From positions 1 through 37,325 of IMG/VR virus record IMGVR_UViG_3300035698_017730: 37,325 nt of DNA, one strand, 5' to 3'. Below, one piece after another: positions 1-6,486 of this stretch. Below the pieces are notes generated by a model. The model worked only from the letters and a program-made list of their open reading frames with translations, was not told where the DNA came from and searched no databases. The DNA comes from a virus. Positions within the stretch are counted from its first letter, which is position 1. The number at the start of each line of letters is the position of its first letter. A program made the position numbers and the translations under genes.

Positions 1-336
1 GGCCGCGTCGTTCGCCGCCAGGTACCGCGCCAGGCCAGCCAGCGACCAATCGGGGGCAGGCACGGCGGACACATCGTTGAGGTGGTCAGCCAGCATAGCT
101 TTGTAGGCCATGTTTTTGGCCGCCTTCATCGCCCCCGTCGCATGGGGCATGTCGTTGATAGTCTTCAGCGCCCCATCGGGAACGGGCACGGTTCTAGCCC
201 AGGTGATCATCTCTGTCCAGTCTTCTTGAGCGTCCTCTGGGCGATAGATGGGCACAAGTTGGTGATGCACCAGCCCCGATCCGCTCGTCGTCGGCGTTGG
301 AGCCTCTGTCAATCGGTATTTGAACTCGTAAGACAT
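1..336 (-). CDS. Phage protein of unknown function, 3' end outside window
   Basis: An open frame starts at an ATG at 336 and runs off the window edge, giving 112 visible residues. A perfect AGGAGG lies seven bases upstream of the start, next to the stop of the preceding gene, so the start is secure. The protein begins MSYEFKYRLTEAPTPTT and has no motif, signal peptide or membrane segment that I recognise. Its place directly after a virion-type gene in the head-tail operon suggests a small tail or neck component, but that rests on context only. Confidence 0.75.
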   Translation of the reverse strand, partial: MSYEFKYRLTEAPTPTTSGSGLVHHQLVPIYRPEDAQEDWTEMITWARTVPVPDGALKTINDMPHATGAMKAAKNMAYKAMLADHLNDVSAVPAPDWSLAGLARYLAANDAA

Positions 337-346
337 GCAAGACCTC

Positions 347-1396
347 CTAGTCTAATTCAGCGCTCAGCTCGATGTAGTAGTTCTGCCCTGACGCAGGAGT
401 GAAGGCGTCCAGCGTCTCCAGAAGCCCGTACAGCGTACGCGTCGCAGCCGCAGCCGCGAAGTGCAACCGAACCGTAGCGTTCACCGCATTAGCGCAGTCA
501 CTACCCGTACCCTCGGTCTGGCAGCCATCGAAGTCGATGTACCCGATGCGTTCCTCTTTGTTAGCCCACAATAACGTCCAGGCCGCGTTGTCATTGATAG
601 CCGTCGGCGCTACGTTGTACAGGTGCAAGCGGTAGCGGGCCACATTCGTACTCTGGTCGGTCATAATCCGAGCCTTGACGATGTAGCCCGTGCCAGCATT
701 GACCCTGGCGACGTTCGTAAAGGTCAGCACAGTCGGAGAGCTAGTAGCATCGGCAACCGCATCCTTAGACGCATACGCAGTGACATTGGCGGGCCTGGTA
801 AATGTCGCCGCCACCACATCCCCGTTGCCGCCAACCTCACCGACATGGGTCTCGCCAGCGGTAATCGTAGAAACATTAACATCACCAATAACCGTACCCG
901 TGACCAGCTTGTCATTGATGAGCTTCAGCAGGTTCTTGATGCCTTTGAACAAACCAACGCCAGTCCTAGCCGTAGCATCTTCGGTTGTGCCAGTGCCCGC
1001 TGCAGCAACAGTCGTTAAGCCCAGCGTAGCACTGTGCCCATCTACCTGTGACCCAGATGCCGCACTGACAGGGAAGATCGCTGCCGTCCCTGGCTGCGTA
1101 TAGACGCCTGCGCCGGCAGTGTTATTCACCGTTACGTCGCCGATGTCTGTCCCGCTCACGAACTTGGCATTGAGCAAGATCAGGACGTTCTTGATCCCCT
1201 TCCACAGGCTGATGCCCGTCCTGGCCGTGGCGGTCTCAGCCACAGCGGATGAAGCCGCAGCATCCGTAGTTGTACCCTGTGCGTCATCCGCGCCGTCAGC
1301 AACTGTCGTAGTTGCCGCCACAACAGGCGTATACAACGCTTCCACGATCCATCTATACAAAGTCTGGGCTGCTGTTAAAACATCTGAGGCTGCCAT
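347..1396 (-). CDS. Virion structural protein with an internal repeat
   Basis: A 349-residue protein rich in Ala, Thr, Val and Gly, typical of beta-rich virion proteins. Two copies of a segment of about 37 residues (ATARTG, then KGIKN, then IGDV) are separated by about 90 residues in the N-terminal half. The C-terminal third (ANVTAY, VNAGTGYI, LHLYN, IGYIDF, LLETLDAFTPASG) resembles a domain that recurs in uncharacterised structural proteins of environmental phages. The ATG has the SD GAGGAGTGAG, and a copy of the palindromic repeat lies just upstream of it. The TAG stop overlaps the SD of the next gene. A tail or head surface protein is likely, but the exact role is unknown. Confidence 0.7.
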   Translation of the reverse strand: MAASDVLTAAQTLYRWIVEALYTPVVAATTTVADGADDAQGTTTDAAASSAVAETATARTGISLWKGIKNVLILLNAKFVSGTDIGDVTVNNTAGAGVYTQPGTAAIFPVSAASGSQVDGHSATLGLTTVAAAGTGTTEDATARTGVGLFKGIKNLLKLINDKLVTGTVIGDVNVSTITAGETHVGEVGGNGDVVAATFTRPANVTAYASKDAVADATSSPTVLTFTNVARVNAGTGYIVKARIMTDQSTNVARYRLHLYNVAPTAINDNAAWTLLWANKEERIGYIDFDGCQTEGTGSDCANAVNATVRLHFAAAAATRTLYGLLETLDAFTPASGQNYYIELSAELD

Positions 1397-1416
1397 ATTC
1401 TCACTCCTCTATGCTA

Positions 1417-1437
1417 AAAGTGCCGATTCTGCACTTA
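1417..1437. repeat. Palindromic regulatory repeat, copy R1
   Basis: The core GTGCCGATTCTGCAC is at 1420-1434, with AAA and TT extensions of the arms. It lies between two minus-strand genes and ends 23 bases before the start codon at 1396, directly upstream of the SD. The flank between core and SD is nearly identical to that of copy R6 at the portal gene. Confidence 0.85.
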
Positions 1438-1439
1438 TA

Positions 1440-1928
1440 TTATAATTGACTTACTTTGGCTGTGAAGACCAACGGCGTGGACTGCTGAAACGCTGATCCG
1501 TCCTTCAAGGCCACCGTCCCCGACCGCCCCCATCTGAAGTTGCTACATGGCCCAAAGGCCACACCGTCCAGGCTCTTGTAGTCTACAAACAGGTCCCACA
1601 TGGCCTCACGATAGCGGCTCTTGAGCTTGGATAGCGTCTCCGGGTCCTGATGCCGCAACTCCATCACCAGCACGACCTCCAGGTCCCAATGATGTACCCG
1701 CGCCCCTCCCGTGCCCTCTGTCTGCCAGCCGTCCAAGATGAACAAGGCGGGGAACTGCCTGGCCGTCACGTAGCGGTAGGCGGTGGAGTCCAAGACGTGG
1801 TACTCTTGGAAGTCGGCCAGCGTCAATGGGTCGTCGGCGTGATTGGCCTCCACTGCGGTCAGGTAGGTTGCGAAGTGCGCCTCAAAAAGCGCCTGTGTTT
1901 TTGCCTTAACCGATTCTGGCGTCGCCAT
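1440..1928 (-). CDS. Putative tail terminator or neck protein
   Basis: A 162-residue soluble protein placed directly after the head-tail connector, where phages usually encode a neck or tail terminator protein. The N-terminal half is helical and acidic. The second half alternates strands (HHWDLEVVLVMEL, GTVALKDGSAFQQSTPLVFTAKVSQL), which suits a terminator fold. An SD-like GAGGTAG precedes the ATG. No conserved motif was recognised, so the assignment rests on gene order, size and secondary-structure impression. Confidence 0.5.
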   Translation of the reverse strand: MATPESVKAKTQALFEAHFATYLTAVEANHADDPLTLADFQEYHVLDSTAYRYVTARQFPALFILDGWQTEGTGGARVHHWDLEVVLVMELRHQDPETLSKLKSRYREAMWDLFVDYKSLDGVAFGPCSNFRWGRSGTVALKDGSAFQQSTPLVFTAKVSQL

Positions 1929-1934
1929 GTCACA

Positions 1935-2465
1935 CTACCTCACCTTACTCAGCGCACCCTTCCAAGTAGCCACGGTGCGTGCCACATCCCTCTGGTTCAG
2001 AAACTGAGTCTTGGCCGCGAACTCCCTGAAGGTCAGCTTGTGATCTACGGTCTCGCTGCTCTCATCGCCGTATATCGTGGGTAACATATTGACGCGGGGG
2101 TCGGTGTCACGAGAGGCATCGTACAGTACCTCGCCCCCACCAGAGAGGATGAGCAGTATCGCCTTCTCGTAGAACTTCCACCACCGCTCCAGGCGGGTGT
2201 TCTCTGCGTCGCCCCCGCCCATGGCCGACATGGTCTCCAGGGTCAGGGCGCCCGCCCCCCAGAGCACGGTGGACTGTATGAGCTTCTTGCTCTCTGTGGT
2301 CGTAACGGGTACGTTAAAGCCCATCCTGTAAAGGCGAGCGTTGACTTCACCCTCTACCCAGGTGATGAACTGCGTGACCTCACTGGTAGTAGGCGTGGTG
2401 GTAGTGGTAAAGTCAACGTCGCCTATCAAGGACTCAACGTCCGCGACTTCGATATAGTCACCCAT
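1935..2465 (-). CDS. Head-tail connector (adaptor) protein, gp6-like
   Basis: A 176-residue, mainly helical protein starting MGDYIEVADVESLIGDVDF. It has the usual adaptor layout: a short acidic start, a helix (EVTQFITWVEGEVNARL) and a long amphipathic helix (RLERWWKFYEKAILLIL). Such proteins dock on the portal and form the neck of the capsid. Its position two steps after decoration and capsid genes fits this family. The assignment comes from pattern and gene order, with no single catalytic signature to check. Confidence 0.6.
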   Translation of the reverse strand: MGDYIEVADVESLIGDVDFTTTTTPTTSEVTQFITWVEGEVNARLYRMGFNVPVTTTESKKLIQSTVLWGAGALTLETMSAMGGGDAENTRLERWWKFYEKAILLILSGGGEVLYDASRDTDPRVNMLPTIYGDESSETVDHKLTFREFAAKTQFLNQRDVARTVATWKGALSKVR

Positions 2466-2505
2466 TTATAGCTCCCTGTAGCAGGCTTGTACTACGACCG
2501 TAGTT

Positions 2506-3537
2506 CTAGCTGATCACGGTGGCGTACAGCCAGGTTGACAGGTCTACGACCTCAGGGATGGTGTAGAGACCTGCGCCGACTTCCACTACCCAGGGATCCA
2601 CGGTCTCTTTGTTCCAACTGAACTTCCCAGTCTGGATGCCGTCAGGCCCCGGTGCGGTTCTCAGCTTGCCCACGGGCGTCGCAGGAAGCAGAAGGATGTC
2701 GGTGTCGGCCAAGAATCGAGTTGAGCTAACAGTCGGAAGGCCCGTGGAGGTGGAGCGGCTTGTGGTGGTGTACTTGGCATCGTAGACGATGACCTCGCTG
2801 ATGCCCGCCATCTTCAGCGCTTCCTTCACGAAGGAAGGCGTTAGCGTCGGCTCAAAGCCGGCCTGGCCAGTGAACCATAGGTCGCGCATCGCAGCGTTGC
2901 TGGCCAATGTACGTATGACCTTTCTGGATGCAACCATTATGGTGGGGTCAGTCCCGCACTTCTCGCCTACTTCCTCAACCCATCCCAGCAGGTCCTTGAT
3001 CGGCAATCCGTCGCTCTCATCCCACAGCGGATCGGCTGTTTTCTTCAGCGTAGAGCCGGTGAACGGGCCGGGGTAGTTGACGGTGAAGATGACCCCGCCG
3101 TCGCTCACGTCTATCTGCCCCTTCAGGGCGTTGAGGACCAACCATTCGCAGCGGGCGTCAAGGCGCTCAGACAGCTTTCGCACTTGCTTGGAAATCTGAG
3201 CCTTCTTGTCAAACTGCATCCTGGCCACCGGGGAGCGCTGCGAAGAAGCCACTTCCTCAAAGATGCGGATGTCAGACTGCTTGAACACGGCCTTCTGGCG
3301 AATGTAAGCCACGCTGTACGACAGTTTGCCGTAGATGTCCCCATCTACCACAGCGGTCTCGCCATCAATACTGACGAAGGGGGCAAGCGGGTTCTGATCC
3401 AGTTCAATCCAGGTGGTCAGCTCGTCCGCAGCGCAATCCTGGAACGGAAAGAGACGCGGGAAGATATACTTGCGATTGATAGGGGCCAGCCGTACTAGCC
3501 CCGTCAATTCGGGTTCTCTCATAAACGTTGGTAGCAT
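2506..3537 (-). CDS. Major capsid protein, lambda gpE-like
   Basis: A 343-residue protein that follows a decoration-protein gene and precedes a connector gene, the classical lambda-like order. The sequence fits the phage capsid E family. An early PINRKYIFPRLFP segment resembles the N-arm, followed by the motif-rich centre (DKKAQISKQVRKLSERLDARCEWLVLNAL) and a C-terminal strand region (DPWVVEVGAGLYTIPEVVD). HK97-fold proteins of this type form the icosahedral shell. Length is normal for gpE (about 340 residues). Processing by the upstream protease is possible, but no cleavage site can be read. Confidence 0.85.
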   Translation of the reverse strand: MLPTFMREPELTGLVRLAPINRKYIFPRLFPFQDCAADELTTWIELDQNPLAPFVSIDGETAVVDGDIYGKLSYSVAYIRQKAVFKQSDIRIFEEVASSQRSPVARMQFDKKAQISKQVRKLSERLDARCEWLVLNALKGQIDVSDGGVIFTVNYPGPFTGSTLKKTADPLWDESDGLPIKDLLGWVEEVGEKCGTDPTIMVASRKVIRTLASNAAMRDLWFTGQAGFEPTLTPSFVKEALKMAGISEVIVYDAKYTTTSRSTSTGLPTVSSTRFLADTDILLLPATPVGKLRTAPGPDGIQTGKFSWNKETVDPWVVEVGAGLYTIPEVVDLSTWLYATVIS

Positions 3538-3568
3538 AGTTCTTTCACCTCGCTATTTGATTTGTTGT

Positions 3569-3979
3569 CTATAGGGTGGATGCGAACACGATCCGACCAG
3601 AAAGGGTGGTCTCGCTGGCTGCTAGCACGGTCCCGAAGACGCCGTTGTCGAAGCACTTGTCCTCGTCCAGCCAAGCCCCGCCGCCCATCACCAGGGCCAC
3701 TACTTTATCGTGTGTCCCCTCGCTGTTTTCCAGAGATGACGGGGCGGGCAGTACGCCGATCACGCCAAAGCCGTAGCTCGTGTAGTTCGGCACGATCTTT
3801 GAGTTGGCGGGGTTCAAAGCCATGACCCAGCCTTCTTTAAGGTACTTGTAACCCTTCAGGTCGGTGGTGGAAACGTAGTCCTTGTCGATGGTATAGGTTC
3901 CTAGCACCGCGTTTCTGATGTTGCTCAGGAAAATGTTATTAACCTGATCGTAGGTACTTAGACTTGTGCGATATGGCAT
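3569..3979 (-). CDS. Head decoration protein, lambda gpD-like
   Basis: A 136-residue protein just upstream of the capsid gene in transcription order. It shows the beta-rich, glycine-rich pattern of capsid-stabilising proteins (GFGVIGVLP, KVVALVMGGGAWLDE). The conserved run ending in DNGVFGTVLAASE recalls the segment that precedes the C-terminal strands in gpD-type proteins. Such trimers bind the three-fold positions of expanded capsids. The ATG at 3979 follows GGAGTAAACG. The gene-order argument (protease/scaffold, decoration, capsid) is strong. Confidence 0.75.
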   Translation of the reverse strand: MPYRTSLSTYDQVNNIFLSNIRNAVLGTYTIDKDYVSTTDLKGYKYLKEGWVMALNPANSKIVPNYTSYGFGVIGVLPAPSSLENSEGTHDKVVALVMGGGAWLDEDKCFDNGVFGTVLAASETTLSGRIVFASTL

Positions 3980-4029
3980 CGTTTACTCCTCCATGGTTAT
4001 TTTAGCTACAATGGGGCATCTCCGCCCTA

Positions 4030-5805
4030 TTAGCTGGCCTCGGCCTCCGCCGGGATCACGTCCCAGTTCATCTGCTTGGCGAACTCGCGGGCCCTTTCCT
4101 CGCCCTCTTTGAGTTCTTTCAAGCGGGCCTCTACGGTCTGGTCTTCCTCGGTGCTGGCTCTTTTCTCCAGCTTCTTGCCATCTGGCCCTGTGGTGAGCGT
4201 ACCCAAGCGGGTCGGGCACTCTTCCAGTAGCCGCACCATGGCCTCAAGATGTTGGTCTGGTCGGGCTGCGTCGCCCTCGGCCTCCAGGCTGATGATGCGC
4301 TCTGCGTCCTCGTGGCAGGCTGCCATCACTGGCTTGACCAGCTTGACGATGACGGGCGGGATGCCGCGAGTCTCGGCGGCCTTGATGTGCTTCTCCACCA
4401 GCATGTCGTGGCGCTCCCGCTCCAGGGACAGCAACCTATCGGTCTTGTCCTTGTTGTCGGTGGACAGGGTGCCAAGCTGGGTCTCAAGCTGCTTGATGCG
4501 CTCTGTGAGTTGCTCGTCGGCGAGGGCGGTGGCCTTTTCCTCCAGTGCCTTCGCTTCCTCTAGCGCCTTCTGTTCCAGCGCTTTCTGCTCTTCTAGTGCT
4601 TTTCCCTCTGCGGTCATTGTTGCCTCCTGTTTCTTGGTTTTTGATTTACTCTTCTTCACGGGGGCATACGTGACTTCCACCTCCTGCCAGTCGCCGAAGG
4701 TGACATTGCCCTCTTTGTCTTCGGAGTAGGAGATTTTGTAGAGCTTGTTATCCCGCTCTACAACGAGGTAGTCTTCGTAAATCCCCTTGGGCCACGGATA
4801 CCAGTCTTCTGCAACCGCCGCTGGCGTTGACGGTTTGCTAAATTGTGTTCTGAGGGCTCCACGGATTCTACTCTCGCGCTCGTCGAAGCTCTCGTCTAAT
4901 CCTTTTGTTTTCTTCACTGGCGGCAATCCCTTCATTTTGGCCCCACACTTGGGGCAGGTCATGTCGGCGCACGCTTTACCCCGTGCGTGTTTCGCCTTCG
5001 CCCCACATTCGGGGCACACACATTGATCCGTGCCGCCCACGCCTTGCTTGGGGCCGCCTACGCCCTGGCCCTCGCCGATTGCTTTTAGGATGATGGGGTC
5101 TTGCACATCTGCCGATAGCATGATTGGCACACCTACGGGGGGCATGTCTAAGAAGGGGCGGTTGGTCAAGGTGATTTCTTTAATGAGCACATCATCCCCT
5201 ACCTCTGTGTAGAGCGGTGAGATGAAACGGAACAACTTCTGGTTCACAATATCTTCACCCTTTGGCGTCCAAGCGGGCTTGCCGAGTAGGTATGTATCAC
5301 CAAGCGTCTTATGGATCGTCATGGCGTTCAGCCAGCCGCCAGCCCCATCTCCTGAGTGTCTGGTATCAATCGGCACTTGGGCATCCACGGGGGCATTGGG
5401 GCGATGGGCACAGGAATAGAAATTGGCCTGCGCGTTCTCCATCTTTGTCAAGGTCATTGAGAAGTCACCATAGCGCGGATCGTTCCACCCCCCCAGCATG
5501 TGCAAGGGGACCCATTCAGGCATCTCTTCCTTCAACTGCTCTAGGACGATGGGGCTGAAAAATATCTGCTCTTTCGGCTCGGTCTCGGTGAAGGTGCTGT
5601 CCTCTGCTTTCTTGGTGCTGTGCTTCTTTTCCCAATTTGTGGCGGCCCTCAAGGCGATAGCAAACGCATTTCCTGCGGGGCCAGTGTCCTTGTTTTTATT
5701 GCGCTCGCGCACTGCATCAAATGTGCTTGAATAGATTTGTCGTGCCTTGGCGGACATCTGCTTCACTGCGTCGGGTAGGTCTTTGCTGCTGGCGGTATAG
5801 GGCAT
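4030..5805 (-). CDS. ChaB domain - Mu gpI-like protease - zinc ribbon - scaffold fusion
   Basis: A 591-residue multidomain protein. Residues 1-60 match the ChaB family (MPYTASSKDLPDAVKQM, ARQIYSSTFD, AIALRAATNWEKK). Residues about 75-235 look like the Mu gpI prohead protease, with WVPLHML, DTRHSGDGAGGW, LFRFISPLY and EITLTNRPFLD. A zinc ribbon follows (CVCPECG, then CPKCGAK), and the C-terminal 200 residues are a Lys/Glu/Ala-rich coiled coil typical of internal scaffolds. The protein should shape and mature the procapsid. The frame is open back to 5946, but only the ATG at 5805 has an SD (AGGAGTGAG), and the upstream part crosses a terminator hairpin, so I chose 5805. The ChaB and zinc-ribbon additions are unusual. 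Confidence 0.85.
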   Translation of the reverse strand: MPYTASSKDLPDAVKQMSAKARQIYSSTFDAVRERNKNKDTGPAGNAFAIALRAATNWEKKHSTKKAEDSTFTETEPKEQIFFSPIVLEQLKEEMPEWVPLHMLGGWNDPRYGDFSMTLTKMENAQANFYSCAHRPNAPVDAQVPIDTRHSGDGAGGWLNAMTIHKTLGDTYLLGKPAWTPKGEDIVNQKLFRFISPLYTEVGDDVLIKEITLTNRPFLDMPPVGVPIMLSADVQDPIILKAIGEGQGVGGPKQGVGGTDQCVCPECGAKAKHARGKACADMTCPKCGAKMKGLPPVKKTKGLDESFDERESRIRGALRTQFSKPSTPAAVAEDWYPWPKGIYEDYLVVERDNKLYKISYSEDKEGNVTFGDWQEVEVTYAPVKKSKSKTKKQEATMTAEGKALEEQKALEQKALEEAKALEEKATALADEQLTERIKQLETQLGTLSTDNKDKTDRLLSLERERHDMLVEKHIKAAETRGIPPVIVKLVKPVMAACHEDAERIISLEAEGDAARPDQHLEAMVRLLEECPTRLGTLTTGPDGKKLEKRASTEEDQTVEARLKELKEGEERAREFAKQMNWDVIPAEAEAS

Positions 5806-5823
5806 AGGCTCACTCCTATAAAC

Positions 5824-5854
5824 AAAAATGCCCGACAGGTTTTCCTGTCGGGCA
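5824..5854 (-). terminator. Intrinsic terminator just upstream of the protease-scaffold SD
   Basis: A perfect 11-base inverted repeat (5829-5839 with 5844-5854) has a four-base loop. On the minus strand it is followed by TTTTTGTTT, a standard rho-independent terminator. It sits between the promoter at 6069-6097 and the SD of the gene starting at 5805, so it would end most transcripts before the gene unless it is antiterminated. Confidence 0.85.
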
Positions 5855-6062
5855 CACTTCGGTGCACTGATATGGAACGTGACGCTGGTGCTCTTGGCAC
5901 ACGGGTCGCTAAATTGTATGAGTCCAGCCCGCTTCCCAGCGGGCAATGTGCGCGGCCACCCCAGCCATTAGGGCTGGTTAAGTCACGCTAGGGGGGATAT
6001 AGAATTGCGCCAGGCCGTAGCCCCGCAATTACACGGCATGACAAGCCGAATTTAGTCCCCAC
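5826..6062 (-). ncRNA. Candidate structured leader RNA or small RNA ending at a terminator
   Basis: Transcription from the promoter at 6069-6097 would start near 6062 and meet six helices in a row. These are CGGC/GCCG (6034-6048); AATTGCG/CGCAATT (6003-6030) with an inner GGC/GCC; a closing helix of 5878-5883 with 5982-5987; inside it, hairpins at 5961-5977 (6 bp), 5927-5944 (7 bp) and 5888-5900 (4 bp); and finally the terminator at 5829-5854. A multibranch domain followed by a terminator is the shape of a regulated leader. It could equally be a stand-alone RNA of about 235 nt. I recognise no known riboswitch class in it, and its function is unknown. Confidence 0.6.
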
Positions 6063-6068
6063 CCCCCT

Positions 6069-6097
6069 ATTATACCACACTTTGCCTAATTTGTCAA
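6069..6097 (-). promoter_or_regulatory. Sigma-70 promoter for the capsid operon
   Basis: On the minus strand TTGACA (6092-6097), a 17-base spacer ending TGTGG and TATAAT (6069-6074) form a consensus promoter with an extended -10. It reads through the structured leader into the protease-scaffold gene. Confidence 0.9.
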
Positions 6098-6113
6098 GTA
6101 CCAATATTGGTAC
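6098..6113. promoter_or_regulatory. Operator-like palindrome between divergent promoters
   Basis: GTACCAATATTGGTAC is a perfect 16-base palindrome that abuts the -35 of the minus promoter. A third half-site, ATTGGTAC, at 6127-6134 abuts the -35 of the plus promoter. The same ATTGGTAC abuts the -35 at 32491-32498, and CTGGTAC does so at 27412-27418 on the minus strand. It is a plausible site for a shared regulator. Confidence 0.55.
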
Positions 6114-6134
6114 TATAAGATTGCAAATTGGTAC

Positions 6135-6163
6135 TTGACAAAACACTAAATCTGTGATATAAT
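6135..6163 (+). promoter_or_regulatory. Sigma-70 promoter for a plus-strand small RNA
   Basis: TTGACA (6135-6140), a 17-base spacer ending TGTGA and TATAAT (6158-6163) form a consensus promoter. No plus-strand gene follows for over 26 kb, but a stable RNA hairpin starts at 6170, where transcription should begin. Confidence 0.85.
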
Positions 6164-6169
6164 TACTCT

Positions 6170-6232
6170 TGATTGGTGGGTTCGCCCCTGTGGCTTGTGT
6201 CACCCACATCCAGGCTGAGCTACCCGCCATCA
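6170..6232 (+). ncRNA. Candidate small structured RNA
   Basis: The RNA would begin at the predicted start site with an 11-pair stem. Bases 6170-6173 pair with 6229-6232 and, past one bulged U, 6175-6181 pair with 6222-6228. One pair is G-U on this strand but would be a C-A mismatch on the other, which favours the plus strand. Inside, CCTG pairs with CAGG, and TGG with CCA around a ten-base loop. It lies in the gap after the Com-like gene and opposite the operon transcript. No family is recognised. The 3' end is not defined, since no terminator is visible, and longer read-through would be antisense to the Com-like gene. Confidence 0.55.
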
Positions 6233-6246
6233 CTTATCCTTCTCGC

Positions 6247-6486
6247 TTAGTAAGTAGCGAATTGTGGTCTCTGATACACTGTGCATATCTGTGACCAGTC
6301 AACGAATGTGGGCAGAAGCGCAAGTCGGTCGATATGCACCCTATTCACAGTCTTGCAGCGGGGACAGACCAGCGAGACTACGCCCACGGCGACACTCTCA
6401 AGGCAGATAGTCCTCCCGCATGACCTACACTGGACAGAGAGCAGATCGCCCTTACCCAAATGTGCAGAATCGGCACTTTTAGCCAT
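6247..6486 (-). CDS. Com-like zinc-ribbon protein
   Basis: A 79-residue protein with one zinc ribbon (C20-x2-C23 and C41-x2-C44; CRSCGRTICLES, VCPRCKTVNRV). This matches the Com family of Mu-like phages, where Com binds a stem-loop in mRNA and switches on translation of the following gene. The ATG at 6486 overlaps the stop of the upstream glycosyltransferase (TGATG). Codons 3-9 are formed by copy R2 of the palindromic repeat, giving the sequence KSADSAH. The C-terminal 30 residues are unlike classical Com. A role as a DNA- or RNA-binding regulator is inferred from family. Confidence 0.7.
   Translation of the reverse strand: MAKSADSAHLGKGDLLSVQCRSCGRTICLESVAVGVVSLVCPRCKTVNRVHIDRLALLPTFVDWSQICTVYQRPQFATY
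6462..6476. repeat. Palindromic regulatory repeat, copy R2
   Basis: The core GTGCAGAATCGGCAC lies within codons 4-9 of the Com-like gene, just after its start codon. On the mRNA it could fold into a hairpin in the translation initiation region. Confidence 0.85.

Noticed and set aside
4076-4729. Ser-rich 217-codon plus-strand frame
   Set aside because: Mirror image of the Lys/Glu/Ala coiled coil of the scaffold.
5806-5946. N-terminal extension of the protease-scaffold frame
   Set aside because: It would translate across the terminator hairpin and has no SD; ATG 5805 has a strong SD and the ChaB domain begins there.
6175-6228. Functional tRNA on the minus strand
   Set aside because: Only 54 bases with no anticodon arm; kept only as a tRNA-like finding.
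5988-6233. 81-codon minus-strand frame over the control region
   Set aside because: It spans both promoters and the palindrome, lacks an SD and looks like chance.
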